Made by a program: the position numbers and the translations under genes
In this document: one piece after another, positions 1-12,970 of the stretch
How positions within the stretch are numbered: position 1 is the stretch's first letter
Layout of the letters: each line of letters opens with the position of its first letter
The notes under the pieces: generated by a model
Seen by the model: the letters and a program-made list of their open reading frames with translations, nothing else
Told to the model about the DNA's origin: nothing
Databases searched by the model: none
Origin: Acanthochlamys bracteata
Taxonomy: Eukaryota; Streptophyta; Magnoliopsida; Pandanales; Velloziaceae
Direction of reading: 5' to 3'
Length of the DNA: 64,000 nt
Assembly: GCA_019914995.1 (NCBI GenBank)
Contig: CM034139.1
Location: 4,132,461-4,196,460, forward strand

Positions 1-816
1 GAAGCACCCTCCTTACCATTAGCATTAAGTGAGAATATAAGCTTCAATAAAGTTCCAAGCTACAGAACTGTGCAGGACTAAGATTGTCCAACTTCAAAGA
101 AAAAAATCCATGATACTTTCATCAAACTTTCACCGCAGTTGAGGAAGAAACAAAATTAAAGGCACTATCTAAAGGAAATTCAATGTAGAATAAGACTTAT
201 AATTGGTGCAATAGACACTTTACTAATTTCTCCATAGTACCAATTGAACAATTAGTGATGTAATCATTTGGTCGAGCACCTTCAGCGCATGTTGAAAACC
301 CTTGTCAACGCGTTGGCGTGTCCGGGCAGTGGCAAGGGAAGGCCCTTCGATTCTTTCCCGGCGGTGGGTACGGCGAGCGCCGGCAGAGTTGTGCGGGAAA
401 TAGTCACAGAAGAGGAAGGCCATTTCGGGAATTGGATTACTCTACAACATTACACCTGCAAAGCTTGCAATGTACTCTGTACTAGTGCAATCCAGCTAGT
501 AGTATACAGGCTTTGGGCTTAAACGTAGATGGATTCATCTATGACCCAGTACGAAAAGCCTCATTCGTTATTTATAACTTATCTCCACAGAATCAACAAA
601 GCAATGAACAGTTCAACATAAACACATAACATATCACAGATTAATAAAAGAATAGGACATAAATCGTGACGCCAAAAATTATTACACGCATTAACAACAG
701 CGATTGTCCGTCCTATACCCATCCATATTCGAGAGATCCCATAAATTGCGTGGATGTGACGAACAGTGATATCATAAAACATTGTAGAGTAAGGCTACGA
801 GAAAAACAATCCTTAC

Positions 817-1051
817 CAGCAGAAGCAGCTTCAAGAGAACTACTGGTTCCGTTGAAGGTTCTGATATTGAGAATAACAGTTGAAGCAGAAGTGTTGTACA
901 TCTGGGCAGAAGCTTCAATTGCACTCTTCTGCATCTTGATTTGTTGCAAATCGCCGGTAAGAATCGCACCGATCTTAATACTGGCTCCTCCATAAGCAGA
1001 GACAAAAAGAGAGAAGAAGAAGATGAAATATATCACAGGCCAAGTTTCCAT
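817..1051 (-). CDS. Possible first exon of a glutamate receptor-like (GLR) channel gene, partial
   Basis: On the minus strand, an ATG at 1051 opens a 78-residue segment. It begins with a hydrophobic stretch that looks like a signal peptide (METWPVIYFIFFFSLF...). A motif of the form IKIGAIL follows, then a helix-like AIEA segment, and it ends in LEAASA at a good splice donor (G|GTAAGG, donor at 815-816). The order signal peptide, V/I-x-V/I-G-A, AIE, L-x-I-R, EAASA resembles the start of the ligand-binding N-terminal domain of plant glutamate receptor-like channels, whose first exon is short. The next exon is not seen in bases 1-816, so the gene would continue off the left edge. The match is by eye and weak. 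It could also be a decayed fragment. Confidence 0.35.
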
Positions 1052-2113
1052 TTCTTCATACAGAACCAATCCAATTAATAAATCCCTTCTAACTTCTAAC
1101 CAAATGTGGAGACATAACAAATATTGAATTGAGAAACAGTTTATAAAGAACGAAGCGAGCAACACAACTAGCATAGCAACTACCAGGAAGTAGACATGCA
1201 AGTTTTCAGAAAAAGGCCTTGCTCCCGATGTGGATTCTGTATTGGTATCACTAGTAACTTGAACAAATTTGCCTCTTCGTATCAATCTTACGTGTCCGAG
1301 GCCGTTCTGTTGTTTCCAAGCAATTGTATAGTTGAATATTGATGCGAGCACTGAATGAACAAGACAGAATGCACTACACAACAAAGTAAATTAAAAGTTC
1401 GGAAGAGGGCAAGAATTCAACAGGTATTCAAATGCAGAACTGATAACTTAATAAAACCGAATATGACACTTACTAAAAGCGGACTTTAAAAGCAAACATC
1501 CCAGTATTAAAGCAGCTGCAGTTGGAATATTGCTAAAAAAGATGTCTTTAGAAATGCACTTGTTAAAAACTGTTTGAACACCGTCCATTAGCATGTATAA
1601 TCAAGTCAGGGATTTAGAAAAAGCTGACATGATCGGACAAAAGCTAAAAACTATCTTCTAAACAAACTATGCAGGATTCTGACAAAGTTCCCATGAAAAG
1701 TAATAACTTGCAAAGAATGAATTTAAAGTTATCCTTCTGCATCTGAAGCTTCTCCTTTTTTTCTTACTGTAGAAGATGTGAACTGAATGTAGCAGAGAAA
1801 CTTCCATCTTAGACCACATAAAATGTTGATGAGCTACCTGCCGAGAGCAATTCTGTCTTCAAGGAAGTCTAGAGCATATTCAACTAGATGAATAATGCTC
1901 CACCAACCCATGCCATTGAACATGCAACGTCTTGCTAAATAATTCCAACTTCCAGGCTACTTTTTGGTTCTTAAACAGTAATAATAGGCTAACTGTGGCA
2001 AATGAATCAGTGTCTCCAGCAAAGTTCACAGCTGCAAACAAGTAAGATCACCACTCAACTACCATGTAAGAGCCTACAACATGAAACTATCACCAAAAAA
2101 AAAAAAAAACAAA

Positions 2114-2144
<31 letters not shown>

Positions 2145-3004
2145 TCCTCCTGATATGCAATCATATAGCAAATATCAACTTCCTGATCAAGTAGCATCTG
2201 CAGTTGATTAACAACCTATGAGTTTAATTCTATAGTTTTAAATTGCTGCCTATGTGAATTGCATACTTATATATTGAGTTACTTAGACTTTGAGACTTCT
2301 TTTTATTATTTCTATAAGCAAAGCACTAAAGAAAATGAGGCTATTGACCTTTCATTGAAGGTCTTGCCAACACAAGAACTATCTAGGATTTGTAAGACTA
2401 TTTAAAGGAAAGTATTCAGACATGAGGCCATGTATTTAATTTAAACATGTTACAATTTTCCACAAAAAGAAATGGGAAAACATCAAAGGTATGCTGATGA
2501 TTTCTTGTGCCCACTGAGACTATATTTAAAACAACAAGCAGAAAATTGTCCTTTTCCCTACTTACGATTAATTTTCTCCAAGTGAATCCTTTAGAACCAT
2601 AGGCTATTGTTAAATAAAATGAATTCTGGATCTCAACAAATAGTATTTCGCCCGGCATCGTCAGTAACTACAATCTGGCATCACCTAAGCCTTTCTTCTG
2701 ATGCCCCACAACATTCTAGAAGGATGCTTTATGACAGGCACCAAGCTAGAAGCCAAATCATGGACTCCATTTTGATTTTCATGCACTCTCCCATCTTTCA
2801 AGAGCCTTTCTTTTCCTTCTTTATTATTGAACTTGTAGACGTTACTTTTCTTATAGCCTATATGCAGCTAATGAAAACAATTTTCAAGCATATAGGCAAG
2901 ACAAGCTCCATTATGAACTTCTAATGCAACAGCAGCCTATATTAGCCTGAGGTCTATCATATAGTTGACAAGAAAAATCGAAAATATACATGTAAGAGTA
3001 AGGG
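1052..3004. other. Intergenic stretch between the GLR-like exon and the 3' end of the NSUN6-like gene
   Basis: No coding exon with good splice sites or family similarity was seen here. An A-rich tract with CAAAA-type units lies at about 2093-2146 and accounts for the lysine-rich open frame there. The left part (1052-1400) should hold the promoter and 5' UTR of the GLR-like gene if that gene is real. The right part should hold the NSUN6-like 3' UTR, on the minus strand. Confidence 0.5.
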
Positions 3005-6000
3005 CTAGCTTACATTATTTTTCTCTCCAACATTGAACTTCGCAATGAAGAAGCCAATTGTATCAAGTGGAGATGATGGATCAAATCTTTGAACCAGTTC
3101 TGCTTCTTCATGGGTGAGCCATTGCCTGACAAGAGCGGAAGAGTCAGCTGGCGAAAAAGCTACGCACAAGATAAAAATGAATATCTAGGCATACCAAGAT
3201 TAGTAGCTAGAAGATGGGTGATTGTATGAAAGAATTAACACATCATGCTTGCTGCGAAAATATGGTTAAGAATCCAGCATAGCTTATGAGTTTTGTCTGG
3301 CTTTGAAATCTATTTGGCGACCAGATTTAGCAGACACCTTATGAACTAACCATTTTCGCTACATAAAGCTAGCATCAATGAAGTTTCACAGTTTTCATAC
3401 TGTTGTACAACATTACAAAGTATAAAAGACAGAGACAAACATGCTTATTTAAAAAGGAAGTATAATTAACTTTCCGTTTGTTGAATTATGCATTAAACTG
3501 AGATCAAAAGAATATCATTAAGAGTTTGGCAAGTTTGTGAAAACAATGCATGTTATCAGTTTGATCTAAGATAACTGGGACATCAAATACTAGTGTATTC
3601 TCAGATCTGCAAATAAGTCGGATGATTTTGGTCTTTCTATACAAGAACATAGAGACGATGCTTTTGTAAAAATACAACCTAAAAACTATCCTTCTTAGCA
3701 CACATTAAATTACATCAAAGAAGAGGCAGAGACTATAGTTCCCACAGTCTCCACTAAAAAGTATTTGACTGGAATTTGCAATTCACAGGAATCATCTATC
3801 AAAGAATCAGAAAGTAACTCACTCAACATACTGCCCATCACATAGTTCACAGTGACCAACAAGGCCCGGACCTCCAATTCTTGGGTGCTGAAATTTTCAA
3901 AATAATTGGATTAGGGATAGACGTCCAAATATTACCAAAAAGAATGCCTCCCCTCAACAGGAGGTTGATTTGTCAACACAAACTGAAGACAATGTCAGGA
4001 CTAATTTAAACAAAAAGAAGAAGATGACAGCAGTAATGGGACCATATGAATGATCATAATAAAGCTTTTATCAGAAGGTGTAAGACCTGCCATATGCCGA
4101 CACATTCTATTAGATAGGCATGCAAAATAGCCATAAAAGTGAGGAAGGTGATGCACTTGAATGACAATCCAAATGTTACGATCTAGGTGTACATATGCAT
4201 AGGTGTACAAAATGCATGAAAATTTAGAATTTAGTCTCTGTCAACTATTCAAACTGTATTAAAGCTGCACAAAAGAGTTCCCTCCAGCATGCTAACCTGT
4301 GATGCCAGGGAGAGGAATTTGTACTTATCCAATGCATATCTGACTAGAGCCTCATTTTCTCCTGGATTGATGGTACATCTGGAAGAAAATCAAGTAAATT
4401 GAAGTTAAGAGCTCAAAGCTTGGGCATGTTTGTTCTGATTCCAAGTGCTGTATATCATCAGGTTTTAACACATAAACAGAATTTCCATATTAAAGATCGA
4501 CTAGATATGCAGATCTGACTAGCTTGTAAGAATTTAAATATTAAAAGCAAGCACACAAAAAAGTTATCATGCTAATTCATATCTGGTTCTTCGATATTTT
4601 AATTCGCAATTGCAAAGACTTTGTATGGAAATGCTTCCAAGATATGGAAGAAATAACAAAGACGGTGAGGTAGAATAACTTATGATATGATTTACAGGTT
4701 AGATTGGCAAATTCTGACTAGTGAACAAATAGGGTTTAGACCCTTTACATTTATTGTCAATATTGATACCTACAAGTCATGGATAAGATGTTTTTTTGCA
4801 TCCCATAACAGTCAAATTTTTGTGTATTTTCAGTTTTCCCCTCCATAGTTGTAACCTTTTCAAAAACTCAACGACTATTTATGCAATCTGATCGATTGCT
4901 TGCGAAACTAGGCCTCTACAATTGTAAATGTGGAGGACCTGAACCCAAAAGCTGGGTCCGGTAGATGCAACATTGACCCTCGAGCATTTTCTTAGAATAT
5001 ACAAAGCAATATCTGCACAAGGTAATTAATGCATACATGCCCTTTCGGGAAATGAGACAATAAAAGACTAATGGAAATTTACATCACAATCAGAATAAAG
5101 TTAGAAGCCACAAAAAAAAAAACTTTTCCTTGTACTACATGCAATCTTGGACAAGCAAGGGAAAGCTCGCATCTGATGCTTCCATAAGTACAGAAAATAT
5201 GATAATGCAGCAGTATAGTACGGAAATACTCACGTGGAGTACACAATGACACCACCTGGCCGAACTAATTGAATTGCTTGATCAAACATTCTCCTCTGGT
5301 ATTTTGCATGGTTTTTTAGAGAATCAATAGTTTCCTGGCGTTCACAAAAGACTTTGTCAGCTAGAACATAAGAAAGTAAAGATCATGGTTATCATGTAAC
5401 ATTAAAGGCTATCAAGCTAGACCACTCTTTCAGAGCACTGGGGTGGCTATGGCATTGCCTTTATGAAGGGGAGGTCATGGGTTCATTTACCTGCAGTGCT
5501 ATTACAAGTGAAAAGGATTTCCAAAACAAGAAAATTCAGTACTACTAACAAAGAACTTAAAAAGATATTTTTGATCCAGTTTAAAGCTCACCTCACCAGC
5601 AAATAGTCGAGGTCTCAATCCTAAAGCAGAACAAGGCGCATCCAGAAGCACCCGATCAAAAGTATTAGGTTCATAACCCTTTGAAATTTCAACTTTACCA
5701 CCTGCCTGCTGATTTTTTCCTGGTCCATTCTTCAGGTTGCGTGCCTTCATGGTCCATTTTTCCCTATCATGAGTTTTGCTATTGCTTAGCGTTTCACTGG
5801 ATTTTCCATTGGTCTCTAAATAATAAATATTATCAGCAGAGGCAAACGCTATGACGATACAGATAGAAATCAAGCTTCAGTGCAAAATTACTTAGTAATT
5901 ATGAATGTACAAGAATGAATAAAGATTTCGTCTTTCATACGTATAGCCATATAAATAGTTCATCTCACTAAGTCATTCTGGATCTAAACATGGAGAATCG

Positions 6001-9000
6001 GGCAACTTATATTAAGACAGAAAATATTAAAAGTTATACAAAGACAAATGGTCAAATAACAATGCAATGTCAACATTTCGTCAAATTACAATGCTATGGC
6101 ATGGTTATCATGCAAAATTAGGAAGGGTTGAAGAGGCTGTAAGTGATAGGAACTCTGATAAAGTCCATCAAAGGAAACATTTAAACTCTGCCCTCGTCTT
6201 TGAAGATGATTCAAGTAGCAAATCTTGAAAGTCCTTTATGAAACATCAGAAATATTTCTGGTAAAAAAAACCTAATTTGTCAAATGCTATCAGAAGAAGA
6301 TATTTAAGAAAACAGGAGAATCTAGGATGACTACTGTTAGTAGTTGTGCTTTTATAAGTTATGCATAAAGGAGAACAGTGACAGGATTTTCTTTTTCTTC
6401 ATTTCTCAGTGTTTGAATGCCAACTTATGTAGAATGTTATGTTACATACATAGCCAAATAAACATATACCAATCAAACCAGCGAACTAGATACCATCCTC
6501 TTCTGTCTGAATGTAAGAGCTTATAATGATACTAAAAGGAGATTTCTCATTCATTTAAGAGTCATCTATAATAGTCCAGCTAAAAGCAATTTATAAGAGT
6601 TGCAATAGGTTCTCCAATGTAAAATAATTTGGTAGAGTGAAGGACCGACAATACCAATCCAAACAAATTGAAGTATGACCTGTTTAAAGTTTGAACAGAA
6701 TATGAAATTTGTATTGAAGGTAAACAGCTTCTAGACTTGATGTATCATCCTAGCATTGAAGGCTCACATTCTTTCACATAATGACATTCACAATATATTT
6801 AACATGATAGAAAATCCTACAAGCAAAGATATGCAACGTACCAGGTTTTGAAGGTTCTAAGTCGGTGCAATTTTTTGCAGCATCGCATGTAATCTCTAGT
6901 TTTGATGATTTTCCAGATCCTGAATCTTCACATAACAAATTTGGAGTATCATTATCGAGCTTATTTCGATCTTGTTCCAAAATCTCATGAATCCGACGAA
7001 CGAGCTTAAGAGCATCAAGCTTATAAGCACGTATACAACTCAATCCCATCTCCGCAGCTAACTTCAGAATTTCCATCACCTGAATGTCAATAACATACGT
7101 TGAAACACATGATAGTTAGGGTCAGAAGCAGAAGACATATTGAACAACTCAAAAAGATGTTGTAACATATACAGCATATCCATTATCTCTTAGAATCTTT
7201 AAAAGAAATTATCACAGCGATTCCCTGCTCAAGTAGATGCAATGACGTAGGGCAGTACTCGATTTCCACAAGGAAAGAAGCAAGATAATACCTTATTGTG
7301 TGATCTGTCAATTGCAACAACTTCACCTTTGTCCTTCATAAGCATAGCAATTGCCGTTGTTTTTCCCCCAGGAGCTGCACACATGTCCAAAATCTTTTCC
7401 CCTTGTTGAGGATCTAAAACATCCGAGCATTACCAAAAGACCAAATGCAAGGTTTGCCACAGAGCTACTAAATCCAATAGTTACACTAAAGAATTCGACC
7501 ATAAACTAGGGACAGCATAATAAAAAAGTTAAATACTTAACAGCAATCGGCTTTAAGGTGTTAATCAGAAAATAATCACAAAAGAACATGATAAATAATT
7601 TTTAAAATTTATGGAATTCAACAAAAGTCTAGCTTCATATCTTTCCTATTGCTACATAAATATATGTCAAGAACAATTTGCTAAGTTGAACTAGGTTTGA
7701 CTTTTATGATAAATTTAGGTCAATAGAATAATTTTGTGGAAAGATAATGTGGAATTGCTCTACAAGATTGGTTGTCAGGGCAGGCGAACTCTCCATAATG
7801 GAATTCATTCTGCACTTTTTTCATTCCTTTAACAAGAAGCAAACTTTTCCAAACACCAATGTTATTCTTAAGGTAATTCCTAACCAGAGAGTTAATTAGG
7901 TATATCCAATGTTTCCACACCAACTTGACACCTTCAGGTCACTAGCTAATTCAGACAAAGACGATTAAATTTGACTGCCCCTCCCATACGTTTCTTTGCA
8001 GCTTTGATACATAAACTCCCGTATGGAAGAATTGGAGGATCCCCATTGAATATAATGCTTCCACTCCTTTCATGATCCTATAGAGGAAGATAAAAGAACC
8101 AAAGATGCAACAATAGATAAATCATATCTGCCATTTTAAAACTTCCTCTATGCCTTGCCAACCTTCTCCTGAAGCATAGAACCTCTAGAGTCCTCATTTT
8201 TAAACTTTCTCTCGTTCCTTGCCAACCTTATCCAGAAGCATAGAACCTCTCACCTATAATACTCCTAAGGAAAGTCAGAGATATTCCGAAGGAATGTCAT
8301 ACTAAGTATGTGCACCTCATTGGTATGTTTTCATCATGAGCCACTTTCTTTGCCTTCTTGTATATGTTTAAGCATTCTTAATAACCACTGGAACATAAAG
8401 AGTGGAATAACAGAACAGAGAAGACAAAGAAACCAGCAAAAAAACTCATGAACCACATAAAGAAAATTACCAAGGACATGGGCAGTAACAATGCTTGGCA
8501 AGTTCTGAAGAAATATTTCCCCTTCAAGTACATCTACAAAGAATGATATAGATTTGAAGTCAGAAAGTAAGCTCCAACAATGATTTCAATCATAAAGGTC
8601 AAGAAGTTAGCAAAATGTTAGATCAAGAAAAGCACATAACTTAAACTAAATAACATAGCCCATAGAAAAGATTAACTTAACAAAAAACCTCCCTAGAATG
8701 CAATGATGCTGCACAATTGGATAAAGAATATCAAGGTCACAGTAAAGGGACATCAACCAGATACATCCCTACTTTACTAAAAGGCCCATAAAACATTGAA
8801 GCTACAATAGTCAAATTATGCTGGAGTCATAATAATCTACTGCATGAACGCAGAGGGGCAACCACTAGAAAGGAGCAAGATAAACATTAAATGTCAAAGA
8901 CTTACCATTTAAAGATGGAAGTTCATATACTCTATTTGTCATTTCTATAGCAACTCCCTCGGCGGCACGAAATATACCACCTCTTGACATTTGTGTGATT

Positions 9001-11338
9001 CCTTTCCCAATGTAAAGGCCGTTTCTTTGATAGTATTGCGGGTCTATCATCCAGAAGTTTAAAGCCATTAAACAAGTATTCATATAAAAAATTGTGATAT
9101 ATAGCTCAAAAAAAAAATTCTAGTAACATCTGCAATCAACTAGGAATGAGCATCCCCTTTTTTAGACAACACTATAACCTTTCCAGTGAACTAAGAATTT
9201 TTCTGATTTACTGTTATAGCAGAGGCCTTACTTCCAATCTCTTAGCTTTATGATAAATTTTTCAAAACAAACTAACTTTTGGTTGCAATTAATCTTGCCC
9301 TCAAACAATGGGTTTTCAAACGAGTACATGCTTAATATGAGACCTACTGCAGCCCTCATATACGTTTCAGTAAAAACAAATTTCCAAAAGAGTATGTGCT
9401 CAATGATATTTACTTGCCTGCCTCTGATCCTTGTAGCACAATTCCTCTTGTAATTCCAATGGCCCATCCACCATCTGATTGATGCTGCTCTACTGCAGCT
9501 GATACTGCTACCATATCTCCTTTCTCAACATGAGCACTGCAAGCCAAGACACCAGGAACATATACCTGCACAAAAGGATGAATATTAAGTTCTATACTCT
9601 AAACTTCTAAAGTCCTACATATACATGACGAATCAATAACATATAGGAGAATTATTCAAAACGCTAACATGATATGAGAAAAGAGATAAAGAACCAAAAA
9701 AGTGACTGAGATATTGATAAGCATTTTTGCAATTCAAATGCACAGGTAAGCAAATTTCACAAGTAAGACCATCACAGGGCCAATGTAGATCATCAGTACT
9801 TATAACCTTTGAATTACCAAGATAACGAAACAACCTTGTGCAAAGAAATTAAATTTCAAAGAGTAAACGATTCTTGCAACAAAGCTGAGATTGCACCAAA
9901 TCATGAAACAGATAAATAAACAAAATAAAATCAGCAGGGCCTTAAAAAGGTGAGAACATGGAATTACAAAAAAAGTGAAAAGAACAAGTATTGGTTTATC
10001 AACCTCAGCAAATGAAAGTGGGTACATAGGTCTGAAAATACATCATACATAAATCGGAAACTACACCTGCGCTCCTCGAAGAACTGCCTCAGCACATTTT
10101 CGACTGACAATTACCTCCTTGATAGATTTAATGGGAGTTTCTTTGTACTGCAGCATATGTGGACCTGTACCTTTGACAAACAAAACATAATCTAGACCAG
10201 GATATTCGCACTTTGCAATCGATGGTTCTTCTGAAGTCCCTATCCATGGAATTTGATCAGGCTTATAAGTTGCACCAATTTCCATTCCCTGAATGCTATT
10301 TTGAAGCAACTTTTCACGCACCAAGTTCGTCAACTTATTAACTACAGCATCAGCTGTAGTCATAAGAGTATTCACACGGATGCAGGAATAAGATGATGGG
10401 TGCCTAAGAACAAAAGGTTAAAGGACAAAGTCAATTCTATGCCAATATGTTTGTTATAAGTATTCAAATCAGTAACCAACTTCAACTCAATACTTAGTAG
10501 CATAGATTCCCACCAGAGAAAGCTAACATACTCAACTGAAAACAAGATATTTAACATAAACTACATTTGAAATCGTCTTATTAGTTGACTTCAACTCTCC
10601 AAACACATATGCTTCAGATCAAATGAAGCTTCCTACAAAGAAAGCAACTTTCTTCTTTTCCACGTCAATGTACAATCTTTTAAATATTATGAGATTTTCA
10701 TATAATGAGTTTGTATAAGAAAGACTGACTTCAGGAGAATTTCAATATTACTTGTAAACCCAGAAGTCCTTATTGTTTATATCTCACAGAGTGCAGCATC
10801 TTTGCAACCAATCAAATACTCCAATGGCAAAAGTAGGCATTGACCTTCTTCATAAAATCAACTCAAGCTACAAAAACATTAAGTAAGAGATTACATGATT
10901 AAATTTATATTACAAGTACTTAACTGTGCTAAACCTCACAAAGTAAAGCTTCACTTACATTTTCTATAGCTAATCCAATCAAGCAAAGCAACGAACTAAT
11001 TTAGTACACCCAGAATATTCAAAACTTTTTAACTTACAAAATAAAAATTAAGGTTACCACTGGTTCGATTACAAAAAGAAAATTTTGCTGCTAAATAATC
11101 TCAACAGATGAATCGGAGTTTCTCTTCAAATTTCTAATACTAATCTAAGCAAGCAATACAAAAGAACTATCGACTAAAGTCCAAAGTAAAATTTCGATTA
11201 CGTGAGGGAACTGGAAATCCGAGCGAAATGATCGGCGCCGTATGCGGCGGAGAAGTAGAGCTCCACGTCAGGGTTCCACCGTAGAGTTGGACTGAATGTG
11301 TAGCGATCGCGCTCCGAAGAACTGGAATCCATCATCAT
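3005..11338 (-). CDS. NSUN6: NSUN6-like RNA (cytosine-5) methyltransferase with PUA domain
   Basis: Transfers a methyl group from S-adenosylmethionine to C5 of cytosine in RNA (NOL1/NOP2/Sun family). Human NSUN6 acts on tRNA C72 and mRNA; the plant substrate is not shown here. Twelve exons join in frame to 591 residues: 11202-11338, 10067-10403, 9418-9565, 8906-9043, 8471-8533, 7292-7413, 6842-7079, 5592-5815, 5234-5334, 4297-4378, 3823-3887, 3005-3125. An RNA-binding PUA domain lies at about residues 100-215. The SAM loop DMCAAPGGK is at 284-292, DAPCSALG at 453-460 with Cys456, and [11 protein letters not shown] with the probable nucleophile Cys504. The protein ends with the family's [17 protein letters not shown] block. 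An upstream in-frame ATG at 11437 exists, but the MMMD start at 11338 fits plant homologues. Intron 3 is GC-AG. The family assignment is firm; the exact subfamily name rests on the PUA plus motif layout. Confidence 0.93.
5435..5500 (+). repeat. tRNA-like SINE candidate, copy 1
   Basis: Contains a box-A-like GTGGCTATGGC at 5442-5452 and a degenerate box-B-like GGGTTCATTTA at 5480-5490, with tRNA-like spacing. It resembles the segments at 25190 and 28609 (GGGGTGGCTA, GGCAT, GGGAGGT). It sits in intron 8 of the NSUN6-like gene, antisense to it. It is too diverged to be a working tRNA. Confidence 0.5.
8134..8262. repeat. Short tandem duplication in NSUN6-like intron 5
   Basis: Two adjacent copies of a roughly 64-bp unit. 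Both contain the blocks CCTTGCCAACCTT and GAAGCATAGAACCTCT (written on the plus strand), offset by 64 bases. They differ at several positions, so the duplication is not recent. It lies wholly in intron sequence. Confidence 0.75.
9416..9417 (-). other. GC splice donor of a GC-AG intron in the NSUN6-like gene
   Basis: On the minus strand exon 3 ends in GAG GCA G and the intron starts GCAAGT, the classical strong GC donor context. The acceptor is at 9044, and the spliced frame reads SEADPQYY, matching the family. Using the nearby GT three bases further in would put the next exon out of frame. Confidence 0.85.
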
Positions 11339-11438
11339 AAACTTGTTGCCGGAAAACGGAGAGATTTGCTGAATTCGGCAGCGAGCAGAGCGCCAGCAGC
11401 GGAGCAGTGCGAAGCACCACTCCCTCCCTTTCTGCATT

Positions 11439-12437
11439 TAAAGCCGAAAAAAAAAAACGCAGAATTCGTTCCGGAAAGAAAGTTGAGAGAATTGATCGTG
11501 GAACATTTGAAATTGGACCGTAAATGGCCCAGTTAGTTTTGGCCCATAAAGGGAATTTGCAAGATCAGCGTGATGATTAGTAAAAGCGGCACCTGTTTGC
11601 TTCTTCGACGCTGGTATGAGTGATTGGTTTCTGGCAAAGTGCTTTTTAGTAAAAGAAGTGAAAAACATAGATGGTTTTAAAGTATTTGTCAAAATAAAAT
11701 TGTACGAGGACACTTCAATGTTGAAATAAAAGTTTTTCATAAAAGTTAACGATTATTCTGATCCAATTTCTATCGCAAAGTCGTACTTTCTATGAATGAC
11801 ATAATTGTAGATGTGCTCCTAGCTTCTTGTTAACACTTACAGGTATGAGTTGAAATGAATTATAAAAAATAAATTATTATGAATATATTATTAAAAATAA
11901 ATTAATTTATATATTTTTTAGAAAGATATAAGTTATAATAATCTATTGTATTTTTTTATAACCGAAAGTGAGCTGGAATAAATTTTTTTTAAAGAAAATA
12001 AATTGTGAAGTTGAAAAGAACACATTGTTTTAGATTCAGCATGCACAACAGATTTGTCCTTTCTTTTCTTTTCCCCCACTGCTATTCTTTTGAAATGAAA
12101 GAGGGGAAAAAGGAAATAAGAAATCAGCAATTCACCATGTCGGTAGTGGGCCATCATTATTATGGGCCCTATTGAAGCCACTAATTCTATCAGGCTTTTG
12201 CTCCTGTTCATGGGCCCTAATGTCCCTTACGGTCCACTTGCACTCACCACATGCAGCATGCTTCAATAATTTTCACTTTTCCTTCTTTTTTCTTTCCTTC
12301 CTTTTGTTTTCATTTTGTTCCATCTTTTTAAACGATATTTGCAGCAGTTTATATATCATAATAGCTGGAATATATCCATATTGAATCAAAACCAAAACTG
12401 AAAACAATTTCCCTTGACGGTTATATATCTATCAGCA
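11439..12437. other. Intergenic stretch between the NSUN6-like gene and the acidic-protein gene
   Basis: The right side of the NSUN6-like start (11339-11440) is relatively GC-rich and is probably its 5' UTR and promoter. The rest is AT-rich with pyrimidine-rich runs around 12280-12320. No exon or repeat with recognisable borders was seen. Confidence 0.4.
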
Positions 12438-12860
12438 TCAATCCCATATGGCCTGATCTAGGCATTCTCCATCATAAAGAAACCCGAGCATACATTCATC
12501 ACCAGACCCATGCATGACCATAGCATCCTCATCCATGCATGCATCTATCATGTACCATCCATAGCTCATGTCATGATCATCAATTTCCATCCATCCCAAG
12601 GGATCATAGGTCGATGAAGACGGAGACTCTATGGAGTAGTGACCACGACTGCTGCCCTCGATGTCTGATATAATGTCGTCGATGATGCAGTCCTGGCATG
12701 CTTCGTCTTGGGAGGAGTCGATGCGTAGCGAAAGCTGCTCAGAGCCTTCTAGGAGTTCAGTAAGGAGATCGCTGTCCATCTCTGGGATCACTATGCTCTC
12801 TATGTCTTCCATGGCTTGGATTGAACTTCTGAACCCTTCACTACTTGCAAGTGATGCCAT
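12438..12860 (-). CDS. Small acidic protein of unknown function, 140 aa
   Basis: A single uninterrupted frame from ATG (12858-12860) to stop. The protein is strongly acidic and rich in Asp, Glu, Ser and Met. It has no signal peptide or membrane segment. A serine-rich middle (SSRGHYSIESPSSSTYDP) is followed by a Trp/Asp/Met-rich C-terminal half with GWMEI, YGWYMI and ending in AIWD. I do not recognise a family. The composition resembles small plant-specific transcriptional or regulatory proteins with acidic segments, but that is only a guess. A TATA box on the same strand at 12965-12970 would give a short 5' UTR, and codons look ordinary, so I think it is expressed rather than a chance frame. 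Confidence 0.6.
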   Translation of the reverse strand: MASLASSEGFRSSIQAMEDIESIVIPEMDSDLLTELLEGSEQLSLRIDSSQDEACQDCIIDDIISDIEGSSRGHYSIESPSSSTYDPLGWMEIDDHDMSYGWYMIDACMDEDAMVMHGSGDECMLGFLYDGECLDQAIWD

Positions 12861-12964
12861 GCATGAACGAGAAGAATGAGATAGAAGGGCGGGCGGCTAG
12901 CTAGCTAAATGAAGAAGAATGGATCTTTTTGCAAGTGATGAGAAAGATTGGAAATGAAGTATGC

Positions 12965-12970
12965 TTTATA
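12965..12970 (-). promoter_or_regulatory. TATA box of the acidic-protein gene
   Basis: On the minus strand the sequence reads CCCCTATAAAGCAT. It lies about 105 bases upstream of the ATG at 12860, which predicts transcription starting near 12935 and a 5' UTR of roughly 75 bases. Confidence 0.6.

Noticed and set aside
2002..2211. Lysine-rich open frame on the plus strand
   Set aside because: It is produced by an A-rich low-complexity tract and has no family features.
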